Positions 1-5,714 of a stretch of DNA of 5,714 bases are shown piece after piece. This DNA comes from an uncultured Blastococcus sp. (GTDB lineage: Bacteria > Actinomycetota > Actinomycetes > Mycobacteriales > Antricoccaceae): assembly GCA_946221975.1 (NCBI GenBank), contig CAMIGT010000108.1, positions 1-5,714 of the forward strand, given 5' to 3'. The position numbers and the translations under genes are program-made. Under the pieces are notes generated by a model. The model did no database searches. It saw only the letters and a program-made list of their open reading frames with translations, and was not told where the DNA came from. The first letter of the stretch is position 1; each line of letters starts with the position of its first letter.

Positions 1-311
1 GGTATCTCGGCTCCTGCGGCAGCGAGCAGCAACGCACCGTGGATCGACTCGGCGACCGGCACTGCGGCGGCGTACTCGCCGGCGGCATGCACGATCGCGA
101 CCGCATCGAGCAGTGTGCCACCGGATCCGCCGGCCTCCTCGGGTACGCCGACGAGGTGCAGGCCGAGCTGCTGCACCTGATCCCACAAGCCGCGGTCGAT
201 GCCGCCGCTCTTCTCGGCCTCGCTCACCGCCTCGGGCGTGCTGCGCGCGCGAAACAGCTCGCGGACGGCGGCGACGACGTCCGGGTCCGCCTGCGGTGTC
301 ACGGAAGTCAT
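1..311 (-). CDS. Acyl-CoA dehydrogenase, N-terminal part (runs off left edge)
   Basis: Only the first 103 codons are present; the gene continues beyond base 1. The product starts MTSVTPQADPDVVAAV and contains LWDQVQQLGLHLVGVPEEAGG (about residues 42-62) followed by SGGTLLDAVAIVHAAGEYAA. This is the N-terminal helical domain of acyl-CoA dehydrogenases, with the usual 'W..L..LGL....PEE.GG.G' pattern. Family members are FAD enzymes that insert an alpha-beta double bond into acyl-CoA thioesters. The flavin-binding middle and the C-terminal domain lie outside the window, so catalytic competence cannot be judged. The ATG at 311 is supported by GGAGG (327-323 on this strand), 11 bases upstream. It lies 64 bases downstream of another acyl-CoA dehydrogenase on the same strand, so the two are probably co-transcribed and may form a heteromeric enzyme, as paired FadE/ChsE proteins do; that last point is inference. 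Confidence 0.85.
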   Translation of the reverse strand, partial: MTSVTPQADPDVVAAVRELFRARSTPEAVSEAEKSGGIDRGLWDQVQQLGLHLVGVPEEAGGSGGTLLDAVAIVHAAGEYAAAVPVAESIHGALLLAAAGAEI

Positions 312-375
312 TGTTTGGCCCACCTCCACGCAGATCCACGGCCAGCACTGGTGACTCGAGACCGTCGATGCTCCC

Positions 376-1506
376 TCATCGTTTGGCCAGTCCCTTCGCG
401 ATCACGGTCCGCAGTATCTCGTTGGTGCCGCCGCGGATGCTCCAGGACGGCGAGACCAAGATCGCCCGCGCCAGCAGCGACTCGTGCGGGTCTTCGGAGT
501 TCAGGTCGGGCATGCGTCCGTAGTGCCGAGCGAGCGTGTCGACGCTCTCCTGCTCGAACCGCGTCGCCATCTCCTTGATGAGCGCCGCCTCGGTCACCGG
601 CGACTTTCCGGCGTCGACCATGCGCGCAACCGCCAACGACATGCCGCGGAAGGCCCAGCTGCGCGCGACGATGGCGCCGAGATCGGCCTGTGCGATGGAA
701 CTTTCCCGCGCCTGCGGCGAGCTCGCCCAGTGCTCCAGCAACGGTGCGATCGACATCCAGCGGTCGACGCCGCCGCGCTCGAGGACGAGTTCGGCGGTGT
801 TCTGGGCCCAGCCGCCGCCGACCTCGCCGAGGCGCATCTCGTCCGGGATGAAGACATCGTCGAAGGACAGCTCGCAGAAGTGGCGAGTGCCGTCGATGAA
901 CGGGATCCGGTTGACGCTCAACCCGGGCGAGTCGCGGCGTACGACGAACTGGGTCAGGCCCTCGTGCTTGTGCTCGGAGGTGCGAAACAGCGCCAACAGG
1001 TGCGTGGCCTCGTAGGCGCCGGAGGTCCAGATCTTCGTGCCGTTGACCTTCCAGCCGCCTTCGACCTGCTCAGCGCGCGTGCGCACCGAGGCGAGGTCCG
1101 AGCCGCTGTCGGGCTCCGACATCCCGATGGCGAAGGAGACCTCCCCCGCGGCGATGCCCGGAAGGATCTCCCGCTTCAGCTGCTCGTTGCCGTGCTTGGC
1201 GATGCTCGGCCCGGACTGCCGGTCGCCCACCCAGTGGTATCCGACCGGGGCGCCCACCGCGAGCAGCTCCTCGACGACGATGAGTCGTTCGACGGCGGTG
1301 CGGCTGTGCCCGCCGTACTCCTTCGGCAGCGCCATCCCGAGCCAGCCCTGGGCACCGAGATCCTTGGAGAGCTGCGGGTCGGTGTCGCCGGACATCCCGA
1401 GCCCCAGCGCGTAGCTGCCGGCCGGCAGCCGTTCGCGCAACCACGCGCGCACCTGTTCCTGCAGCTCACGCTCGGATGCGGTGAGCTCGGTCGGCTGTAA
1501 TCGCAT
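376..1506 (-). CDS. Acyl-CoA dehydrogenase family protein (CaiA/FadE type)
   Basis: A complete 376-residue flavoprotein of normal family length. It would oxidise an acyl-CoA to the 2-enoyl-CoA, passing electrons to an electron-transfer flavoprotein. Visible marks are the N-terminal helical domain with GWLGMALPKEYGG (54-66), the middle-domain signature MSEPDSGSD (129-137), WKVNGTKIWTSGA (152-164), and the C-terminal IRGGTNEILR (357-366). At the position where medium-chain enzymes carry the catalytic Glu (YEGT) this protein has Gly (RGGT). The probable base is therefore Glu243 in LVLERGG, the site used by isovaleryl- and long-chain-type enzymes and by ChsE4-type steroid side-chain enzymes. AGGAGG (1516-1511 on this strand) lies 4 bases before the ATG and fixes the start. 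It is the first gene of a minus-strand pair and is divergent from the oxidoreductase-TRAP operon. Substrate is unknown; the family call is firm, and branched or polycyclic acyl-CoA use is only a guess. Confidence 0.93.
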   Translation of the reverse strand: MRLQPTELTASERELQEQVRAWLRERLPAGSYALGLGMSGDTDPQLSKDLGAQGWLGMALPKEYGGHSRTAVERLIVVEELLAVGAPVGYHWVGDRQSGPSIAKHGNEQLKREILPGIAAGEVSFAIGMSEPDSGSDLASVRTRAEQVEGGWKVNGTKIWTSGAYEATHLLALFRTSEHKHEGLTQFVVRRDSPGLSVNRIPFIDGTRHFCELSFDDVFIPDEMRLGEVGGGWAQNTAELVLERGGVDRWMSIAPLLEHWASSPQARESSIAQADLGAIVARSWAFRGMSLAVARMVDAGKSPVTEAALIKEMATRFEQESVDTLARHYGRMPDLNSEDPHESLLARAILVSPSWSIRGGTNEILRTVIAKGLAKR

Positions 1507-1547
1507 CTCGCCTCCTGACGTCGTCCTCCTAGCAACCTAACCCGCGC

Positions 1548-1559
1548 TTTCTATAGAAA
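1548..1559. promoter_or_regulatory. 12-bp perfect palindrome, candidate operator
   Basis: TTTCTATAGAAA is perfectly self-complementary and stands out as an AT-rich island in GC-rich DNA, midway between two divergent genes. Its placement fits a dimeric regulator (for example TetR or GntR family) or an overlapping pair of -10 elements. No regulator gene is in the window, so the role is inference. Confidence 0.45.
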
Positions 1560-1566
1560 TCACCGG

Positions 1567-1586
1567 GGTGTGCTGCCGAGCACACC
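1567..1586. promoter_or_regulatory. 8-bp inverted repeat with 4-base spacer, candidate operator or leader hairpin
   Basis: GGTGTGCT and AGCACACC are perfect reverse complements separated by gccg. The repeat ends 21 bases upstream of the oxidoreductase start and just before its ribosome-binding sequence. It could be a repressor site or, if transcription starts upstream, a stem-loop in the 5' leader. Which of these applies cannot be told from sequence. Confidence 0.45.
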
Positions 1587-1596
1587 GGCGTGGGGC

Positions 1597-1600
1597 AGGA
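1597..1600 (+). promoter_or_regulatory. Ribosome-binding site deciding the oxidoreductase start
   Basis: AGGA lies 7 bases before the ATG at 1608. An in-frame GTG at 1590 would add six residues (MGQDGA) but would place this sequence inside the coding region and has no comparable site before it. ATG 1608 is therefore preferred. Confidence 0.6.
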
Positions 1601-1607
1601 TGGGGCC

Positions 1608-2429
1608 ATGACGACACCTCAGCGCAAAGTTCGCGTCGGCGTACAGCTCCAGCCGCAGCACGCCGACTACGCCAACATCCGAGACGCCGTCGTCCGGGCC
1701 GAAGACATGGGCGTCGACGTGATCTTCAACTGGGACCACTTCTACCCGCTCTACGGCGAACCCGAGGGCAAGCACTTCGAGTGCTGGACGATGCTCGCCG
1801 CGTGGGCCGAGCAGACCAGCGACGTCGAGATCGGCGCGCTCGTCACGTGCAACTCCTACCGCAACCCGGACCTGCTCGCCGACATGGCGCGCACCGTCGA
1901 TCACATCAGCGGGGCGCGGCTCATCCTGGGCATCGGCTCGGGCTGGTTCGAGAAGGACTACGACAGCTACGGCTACGAGTTCGGTACGGCGGGCCAGCGG
2001 CTCGATGCCCTCGGCGAGGCCCTTCCGCGCATCGAGAAGCGCTTCGAGGAGCTCAACCCCTCCCCGATCCGCAAGATCCCGGTGCTGATCGGCGGCGGCG
2101 GTGAGAAGAAGACCCTGAAGTACGTCGCTCGGCACGCCGACATCTGGCACACGTTCGCCACCGGCGATGAGCTCACCCACAAGATCGACGTACTGCGCAG
2201 ACACTGCGACACCGAGAACCGCGACTTCTCCGAGATCGAGATCTCGGTCGGGGCCGGTGGCCGCGGTCGCGACGGCCGCACCCCCGAGCCGCCCGAGGTC
2301 GAGGGCCAGCCGCTGCTCGATGCCGGAGCGACCCTCTTCACCATGGGCGTGACCGGACCGGACTACGACCTGTCCAACCTCGAGCCGTGGCTGAAGTGGC
2401 GCGACCAAGTGAATGCGGACCGCAGTTGA
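1608..2429 (+). CDS. Luciferase-like (LLM class) oxidoreductase, probably F420-dependent
   Basis: A 273-residue TIM-barrel oxidoreductase of the bacterial luciferase-like superfamily. The N-terminus has the first strand, VRVGVQLQPQ (8-17), a helix with AVVRAEDMGVDVIF (27-40), and NWDHFYPLYG (41-50), equivalent to the family's 'SDHF' segment. The strongest signature is YRNPDLLADMARTVDHISG (84-102) followed by LILGIGSGWFEKDY (105-118) and YGYEF. PVLIGGGGEKKTLKYVARHAD (158-178) is the usual phosphate-binding strand-turn-helix. In actinobacteria such proteins generally use reduced or oxidised F420, but FMN use cannot be excluded. It is the first gene of the plus-strand operon, and its stop overlaps the next start (TGATG). 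No substrate can be assigned; the neighbouring TRAP genes suggest a carboxylate-type compound. The protein is on the short side for the family but looks complete. Confidence 0.88.
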   Translation: MTTPQRKVRVGVQLQPQHADYANIRDAVVRAEDMGVDVIFNWDHFYPLYGEPEGKHFECWTMLAAWAEQTSDVEIGALVTCNSYRNPDLLADMARTVDHISGARLILGIGSGWFEKDYDSYGYEFGTAGQRLDALGEALPRIEKRFEELNPSPIRKIPVLIGGGGEKKTLKYVARHADIWHTFATGDELTHKIDVLRRHCDTENRDFSEIEISVGAGGRGRDGRTPEPPEVEGQPLLDAGATLFTMGVTGPDYDLSNLEPWLKWRDQVNADRS

Positions 2430-3550
2430 TGCGCAGAAGAGAGTTTCTCCAGCTCGGCATCGCCGGATCCGTGGCGGTGCTGGCCGGATGTGGTACCCCG
2501 AAGGGCGCGGCGTACGTCGATGGTCGCCTGACGATGGCGGTGATCTCGACCTACGGGACCGGGACGTCGACGTACGCCGACGTGGCCGCGGTGGCGAACT
2601 CGATCACCGACGAGTCGGGCATCCGCACCCGCATCATGACCTCCGACACCGCGATCGGGCGGATGACGCCGCTGCGTAGCGGACTGGCGACGTTCTCGCG
2701 CACGGGCGATGAGTACATCTTCTCCTTCGAGGCCACCAACGAGTTCCTCAGCCCCGAGTGGGGTCCGCAGGCGATCCGCGTGGTGTGGGCGCCGGTCGCG
2801 CCGCACGGGCTGCTGGTGCGCCAGGACTCGGGCATCCAGACGCTCGCCGACCTCGCCGGACGCAAGGTCCCCGACGTGACGGCCAACCCGTCGGTCAACG
2901 GCAAGATCGAGATGGCGCTGCAGGGCGCCGGCCTCAGTTTCGATGACGTCGAGCTGGTGCCGATCTCCTACGGTGAGCAGGCCGAGGGCCTGAAGGCCGG
3001 CAAGCTCGACGTACTCTTCCAGCAGGTCTACGGCTCGTCGCTGTACGAGCTGGAAAGCTCCACGCCAGTCCAGTGGATCAAGATGGACGCGGGCGACCAG
3101 ACGCTGCTCACCGCGATCCAGCAGATCAACCCCTCGCTCACCCTCGGCCCGTTCACCGGCGGCGCTGGCCAGGCCGAGGGACAGACCGACATCGGCTTTA
3201 TTTATGCGATCCCGATCGTGACCTACGAAAAGACCGACGACAAGACGGTCAGCGAGTTCGCCCAGGCGATCGTCGATGCTTACCCGCGCTACCAGAACGC
3301 GACCAAGACGACCCCGGACTGGTCAGCCGAAACCGCCGTCACGACCCCGCAGCAGGTGCCGTTCCACGACGGGACGATCGCCGTACTGAAGAAGCTCGAC
3401 CTCTGGAGCGACGAAGCGCAGGCCAAGCAGGACGAGCTGCTGGAGCGGGAGAAGAAGCTGAACGCCGGCTGGAAGGAGGTCACCGCGAAGGCCTCCGGTG
3501 ACGAGCTCTCCGAGGCCTGGCTGACCTGGAAGGACGAGAACCTTGACTGA
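2429..3550 (+). CDS. TAXI family TRAP transporter solute-binding lipoprotein
   Basis: A 373-residue extracytoplasmic receptor that would capture an organic acid and deliver it to the fused permease encoded next. The N-terminus is a signal sequence with a twin-arginine motif, RRREFLQL (2-9), a short hydrophobic stretch, and the lipobox LAGC with Cys21 as lipidation site, so export by Tat and anchoring to the outer face of the membrane are likely. The mature part follows the TAXI pattern: LTMAVISTYGTGTSTYADVA (34-53), a central IRVVWAPVAPHGLLVRQDSG (116-135), TLADLAGRKV (138-147), and YGEQAEGLKAGKLDVLF (181-197). A 14-residue upstream extension in the same frame is possible, but the Tat motif and the TGATG overlap with the preceding stop favour ATG 2429. 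No strong Shine-Dalgarno precedes it, so it is probably translated by coupling. Ligand is unknown; glutamate- and 2-oxoglutarate-like acids are known for some TAXI receptors. Confidence 0.9.
   Translation: MRRREFLQLGIAGSVAVLAGCGTPKGAAYVDGRLTMAVISTYGTGTSTYADVAAVANSITDESGIRTRIMTSDTAIGRMTPLRSGLATFSRTGDEYIFSFEATNEFLSPEWGPQAIRVVWAPVAPHGLLVRQDSGIQTLADLAGRKVPDVTANPSVNGKIEMALQGAGLSFDDVELVPISYGEQAEGLKAGKLDVLFQQVYGSSLYELESSTPVQWIKMDAGDQTLLTAIQQINPSLTLGPFTGGAGQAEGQTDIGFIYAIPIVTYEKTDDKTVSEFAQAIVDAYPRYQNATKTTPDWSAETAVTTPQQVPFHDGTIAVLKKLDLWSDEAQAKQDELLEREKKLNAGWKEVTAKASGDELSEAWLTWKDENLD
3528..3534 (+). promoter_or_regulatory. Ribosome-binding site for the TTG start of the TRAP permease
   Basis: GGAAGGA within the end of the receptor gene sits 8 bases before TTG 3543, the strongest ribosome-binding sequence near this junction. 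It supports a TTG start overlapping the receptor stop by 8 bases. No in-frame ATG or GTG lies close by, and the first membrane segment begins about residue 15, so a later start would cut into it. Confidence 0.65.
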
Positions 3551-4400
3551 TACCGCCAGCTTTTCGACCTCGGCAAACGCGCGGGTCTGGCGGTGGGTCT
3601 CGATCGTCCTGACCGTGCTCGGCACGGCGGTCGTGCTCAGCCAGGTCTTCCTGTGGAACCCGTTCGGGCCCACGATGCTGACCAACCAGTTCCTCTACTT
3701 CGCGCTCGCGTGCTTCCTGCCCCAGGTCTTCATCTACTTCCGGATCCACAAGTCCAGCCCGGCCAAGGCGGCAGCGGCCGCCACCGACGACCCGGGGACC
3801 GACGCAGATAGCGCTCGCCTGCCCGAGTCTGGCGAGTCCCACGAGCACGGACCGGACCCGGTCACCGAGGCCAGGACGTTCAACGTCCCGTGGTACGACG
3901 CGCTGCTTGCCGCGATCGCGTTCGGCACCAACCTGTATCTCGGGCTGCACTCCGAGGACATCATCAACTTCGGCTGGGACTTCGCGGCCCCGCCGTTCGT
4001 GATCGTGCTCAGCTACGTGCTCTGGGTGCTCGTGCTCGAGGCGCTGCGGCGCACCGCCGGGTTGATCGTCACGATCATCGCGCTGATCTTCTCGCTGTAC
4101 CCGATGATCTCCGCGTCGATCCCGGTGCCGGTCCTGCAAGGCGTGCAGTACGACTCCAACGGGGCGGCCCGCCAACACGCGCTCGGCGTGGACTCCATCC
4201 TCGGGCTGCCGCTGCAGACGGCCGCGGCGCTGCTCGTCGGCTTCCTGATCTTCGGGGTCGCACTGCAGCGCACCGGTGGCGCCGACTTCTTCATCGACCT
4301 GGCACGCTGCCCTGGCCGCGGCCATCCCGGCACTGCTCTACTACCTCGGCATCTTCTTCCAGGTCGACGCGTACGCCGCGCGCAAGGGCCTGCGCGGTGA
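3543..4400 (+). CDS. 5' fragment: N-terminal module and start of 12TM core of TRAP permease
   Basis: The readable product is 285 residues, of which about 254 are genuine. Predicted membrane segments are about 17-37, 47-67, 118-136, 149-166, 171-192 and 224-242. Between the second and third is an Ala-rich then acidic, low-complexity cytoplasmic linker (about 71-110, AAAAATDDPGTDADSARLPE) that looks like a variable joint. The end of the homologous part, LVGFLIFGVALQRTGG (231-246), is the typical lead-in to the DctM core. Residues 255-285 are frameshift read-through rich in Arg, Gly and Pro. If translated, this would be a truncated membrane protein of doubtful stability. Confidence 0.6.
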   Translation: MTDTASFSTSANARVWRWVSIVLTVLGTAVVLSQVFLWNPFGPTMLTNQFLYFALACFLPQVFIYFRIHKSSPAKAAAAATDDPGTDADSARLPESGESHEHGPDPVTEARTFNVPWYDALLAAIAFGTNLYLGLHSEDIINFGWDFAAPPFVIVLSYVLWVLVLEALRRTAGLIVTIIALIFSLYPMISASIPVPVLQGVQYDSNGAARQHALGVDSILGLPLQTAAALLVGFLIFGVALQRTGGADFFIDLARCPGRGHPGTALLPRHLLPGRRVRRAQGPAR

Positions 4401-5349
4401 GCCGAAGGACCGGTTGCCGCGGCTGGTTGCCACGCTGGTCAGCGGCTGGCCCTACATCCTGGCGATCGGCGTACTGCTGTTCCTGCTGGTGGTGCAGCGG
4501 GACGAGGCGAAGGCGCCGTTCCTGACGGTCACCTTGCTGATCCTGATTGCGCTGCTGCGCCGGTCAAACCGGCTCACCGTCCACGGCATCCGTGATCTGG
4601 TGCTGGCATCCGGGCGCGCGATCGCCGAGATCGTCGGCATCATCGCCGGCGTCGGGCTGATTATCGGCGGACTGTCGATGACAGGCGTCTCGCTCTCGCT
4701 GGCGCGCGAGCTAGTGGCCGCGGTCGGCGACAACGTCTTGCTGATCCTGATCGCCGGTGCGCTCACCAGCTTCGTGCTCGGCATGGGCATGACGGTCTCG
4801 GCCGTCTACGTGTTCCTGAGCATCGTGATGGCGCCCGCGCTGGTCGCGCTCGACATCAACCCGGTCGCCGCGCACCTGTTCGTCATCTACTGGGCGACTG
4901 CGTCGTACATCACGCCCCCGGTCGCGCTCGCTGCCTTTGCCGCGGCGGGGATCGCCAAGACACCGCCGATGCAGACCGGCTTCATGGCGATGAAGCTGGG
5001 CGCGGTGAAGTACGTGATCCCGTTCTGCTTTGCGCTCAACCCGGCGCTGGTTGCGCAGGACTCGTTCGGCAACGTGATGCTCGCGCTGGTCTTGTCGGTC
5101 GTCGGCGTCTTTGCAATGGCCTCCGGTTTCGAAGGCTATATGCCGTTGGTGGAGCGCCATCTGAATGTGCCGCTGCGGATCATCCTGGCGGTCGCCGGCG
5201 TCTGCATGCTCCTGCCGGAGCCGATCACGACGTGGGTCGGACTGGGCGTCGTCGTCGCCGTCGCCGTACTCCTGCGCCTCCGCCCGCCCACGTCGCAGGT
5301 CGCATCGTCGGCTGCGCCCGAGGTCTCGACAACCGCTGCTGGTGGTTGA
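4300..5349 (+). pseudogene. 3' fragment: C-terminal two-thirds of the DctM-type core of TRAP permease
   Basis: Starting at WHAALAAAIPALLYYLGIFFQ, this frame encodes about ten hydrophobic segments. Its best signature is LGMGMTVSAVYVFLSIVMAP followed by NPVAAHLFVIYWATASYITPP and AAGIAKTPPMQTGFMAMKLG (4777-5001), the conserved second half of the DctM domain that contributes to the transport site. The last two segments, about RIILAVAGVCMLL and WVGLGVVVAVAVLL, are an accessory C-terminal pair common in fused permeases. A GTG at 4276 in this frame could in principle start translation, but the residues before the tryptophan are out-of-frame noise and no good ribosome-binding site is seen. The C-terminal tail (SSAAPEVSTTAAGG) is encoded by the intergenic repeat cluster. 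Confidence 0.7.
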
Positions 5350-5423
5350 GCCGGCGAGCCCCCGTAGCCCAGCCACCTCCCGGTGGTCGAGCAGGGCGAG
5401 GAACGAGTCCGGTTGTCGAGACC
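5322..5423. repeat. 14-bp perfect inverted repeat spanning the permease stop codon
   Basis: GGTCTCGACAACCG (5322-5335) and CGGTTGTCGAGACC (5410-5423) are exact reverse complements, 74 bases apart, with the permease TGA (5347-5349) between them. Inside lie shorter alternative stems: GGTGG (5341-5345) can pair with CCACC (5373-5377), and the same CCACC can pair with GGTGG (5382-5386) across a 4-base loop. This folded region could act as a bidirectional transcription end for the two convergent genes. No T-run follows, so it is not a standard intrinsic terminator. Confidence 0.6.
5382..5423 (+). repeat. Actinobacterial GTCGAG-type intergenic repeat, plus-oriented copy
   Basis: This 42-base element has the head GGTGGTCGAGC and tail TGTCGAGACC, which are near-complementary ends around a variable middle. 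A second head-like sequence, GGTGGTTGAG, occurs at 5341-5350. The pattern resembles a dispersed non-coding repeat familiar from intergenic regions of many actinobacterial genomes; genome-wide copy number cannot be seen here. Confidence 0.55.
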
Positions 5424-5452
5424 CCGCCGGGTACGTCCAAACGCAACTCACC

Positions 5453-5499
5453 GGATCTCGACACGCTCAGGCGCTGGCCGCCTTCGCGGCTCGATCACC
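5453..5499 (-). repeat. Actinobacterial GTCGAG-type intergenic repeat, minus-oriented copy
   Basis: Read on the minus strand this 47-base element begins GGTGATCGAGCCGCGAAGG and ends GCGTGTCGAGATCC, the same head and tail as the plus-oriented copy at 5382-5423 but inverted. Its middle contains a compact hairpin, GCCGC-CTTC-GCGGC (5477-5490). It ends 6 bases from the stop codon of the zinc-finger gene, so it lies in that gene's 3' end and may help stop transcription. Confidence 0.55.
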
Positions 5500-5505
5500 A
5501 AAGGG

Positions 5506-5714
5506 CTAGCGGTGGATGAGGTCCATCCAGTTGGACGGCACGCGGTCGGCCGGCGCGGGCACCGGCTGGTCGACCGGGTGGCTCTGCGGCGGCGCGAGGT
5601 CCGGTCCGGTGCCGGCGTCGCCGGTGCGGAAGTCGAAGAACCAGTCTTCACCGGGCTCGTAGCTGCGAATGATCGGGTGCTGCGTCGCGCGGAAGTGCGC
5701 GGTCGCGTGCTGTG
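5506..5714 (-). CDS. UBP-type zinc-finger domain protein, C-terminal part (runs off right edge)
   Basis: The last 68 codons are present, ending in TAG at 5508-5506; the start lies beyond the window. The visible sequence begins QHATAHFRATQHPIIRSYEP and continues GEDWFFDF, matching the second half of the UBP (ZnF-UBP) fold, where the His residues of H-A-T-A-H and T-Q-H-P provide zinc ligands. In eukaryotes this domain binds ubiquitin C-termini. In bacteria it occurs as small stand-alone proteins of unknown role. The commoner WxWC segment is WFFDF here, and a Pro-rich tail (LAPPQSHPVDQPVPAPADRV) ends in PSNWMDLIHR; I recall similar tails in other actinobacterial members. The N-terminal cysteines that complete the zinc site are not in the window. 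It is convergent with the TRAP operon and probably unrelated in function. Confidence 0.75.
   Translation of the reverse strand, partial: QHATAHFRATQHPIIRSYEPGEDWFFDFRTGDAGTGPDLAPPQSHPVDQPVPAPADRVPSNWMDLIHR

Larger units (their letters stand above)
1507..1607. promoter_or_regulatory. Divergent intergenic region with two perfect inverted repeats
   Basis: This 101-base gap must carry the promoters for both the minus-strand acyl-CoA dehydrogenase pair and the plus-strand oxidoreductase-TRAP operon. It contains a 12-base palindrome, TTTCTATAGAAA (1548-1559), in the most AT-rich part of the gap. It also has an 8-base inverted repeat, GGTGTGCT-gccg-AGCACACC (1567-1586), ending 21 bases before the plus-strand ATG. 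The palindrome supplies TATAGA on both strands, which could serve as a -10 element, but no convincing -35 hexamer sits at the right distance on either side. Promoter positions are therefore not assigned. Confidence 0.6.
3543..5349 (+). pseudogene. Fused 4TM/12TM TRAP transporter permease, disrupted by internal deletion and frameshift
   Basis: Intact members of this family carry the small (DctQ-like) and large (DctM) membrane subunits in one chain and import organic acids with a sodium gradient, fed by a TAXI receptor such as the one just upstream. Here the first frame reads family sequence up to GGADFFIDLA (ending about 4304) and then turns into hydrophilic non-family sequence to a stop at 4400. 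Family sequence resumes in the +1 frame at WHAALAAAIPALLYY (from 4300) and continues to the natural stop at 5349. In homologues these two motifs are separated by roughly 85-90 residues (recalled consensus, not computed) that include the conserved GSISGS-VAN-TTG and TGGQ-MPP-MGAAAFIMAEF core. That block is absent, so this is a deletion with a frame change, not a simple one-base slip. A transporter lacking this core should not work. An assembly or consensus error is the main alternative. Confidence 0.8.

Noticed and set aside
484..1500. Plus-strand open frame of 338 codons opposite the acyl-CoA dehydrogenase
   Set aside because: The minus strand carries all family motifs and a good ribosome-binding site; the plus frame shows no domain.
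2230..2247. Inverted repeat CCGAGAT-cgag-ATCTCGG inside the oxidoreductase gene
   Set aside because: It falls in ordinary codons for SEIEISV in GC-rich DNA, and a 7-base stem of this kind is expected by chance.
1560..2408. Long minus-strand open frame (282 codons) opposite the oxidoreductase
   Set aside because: It is a high-GC antisense shadow of a well-supported gene, with Val/Arg/Asp-rich composition and no recognisable domain.
3480..4325. Minus-strand open frame of 281 codons opposite the TRAP permease
   Set aside because: Very rich in Arg, Asp and Glu repeats, as expected from reading membrane-protein codons backwards; no ribosome-binding site or family match.
4276..4400. Programmed ribosomal frameshift joining the two TRAP frames
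   Set aside because: No slippery heptamer or stimulatory structure is evident, and a frameshift would not explain the missing block of conserved residues.
4711..5451. Minus-strand open frame of 246 codons opposite the permease 3' fragment
   Set aside because: Composed of HRD/QDR-rich sequence typical of antisense of hydrophobic coding DNA; it overlaps clear TRAP coding sequence.
5350..5505. Possible CRISPR or transposon end in the convergent gap
   Set aside because: No regular repeat-spacer spacing, no transposase and no target-site duplication; the repeats are better explained as small dispersed intergenic elements.

Overview
This window looks like chromosomal DNA from a high-GC actinobacterium. 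It is roughly two-thirds G+C by eye. It encodes a luciferase-like oxidoreductase of the type usually dependent on coenzyme F420, CaiA/FadE-type acyl-CoA dehydrogenases, a UBP-type zinc-finger protein, and copies of the 'GGTGGTCGAG...TGTCGAGACC' intergenic repeat seen in many actinobacteria. No genus can be fixed from the sequence alone.

Layout. On the minus strand, a 376-residue acyl-CoA dehydrogenase (1506-376) is followed after 64 bases by the first 103 codons of a second one (311 to the left edge), probably one operon. A 101-base divergent region (1507-1607) holds two perfect inverted repeats. From there a plus-strand operon runs: a luciferase-like oxidoreductase (1608-2429), a Tat-type lipoprotein of the TAXI solute-binding family (2429-3550), and a fused 4TM/12TM TRAP permease (3543-5349). 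These junctions are tight: a TGATG stop/start overlap between the first two, and an 8-base overlap into a TTG start for the third. On the right, a convergent minus-strand gene (5714-5506) gives the C-terminal half of a UBP-type zinc-finger protein. The 156-base gap between the convergent genes is largely built from an inverted-repeat cluster, which also encodes the last residues of the permease.

How the genes work together (inference). The TAXI receptor and fused permease would form a secondary transporter for an organic acid. The co-transcribed oxidoreductase and the divergent acyl-CoA dehydrogenases suggest uptake and oxidative breakdown of a carboxylate or CoA-activated acid. The substrate cannot be read from the sequence.

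The most notable anomaly is that the TRAP permease is broken. Around 4299-4305 the reading frame jumps and a block of roughly 85-90 conserved residues of the 12TM core is missing. As given, no full-length permease can be made, so the transporter is either a decaying pseudogene or the victim of an assembly collapse. I found no evidence for a wholly new type of system.
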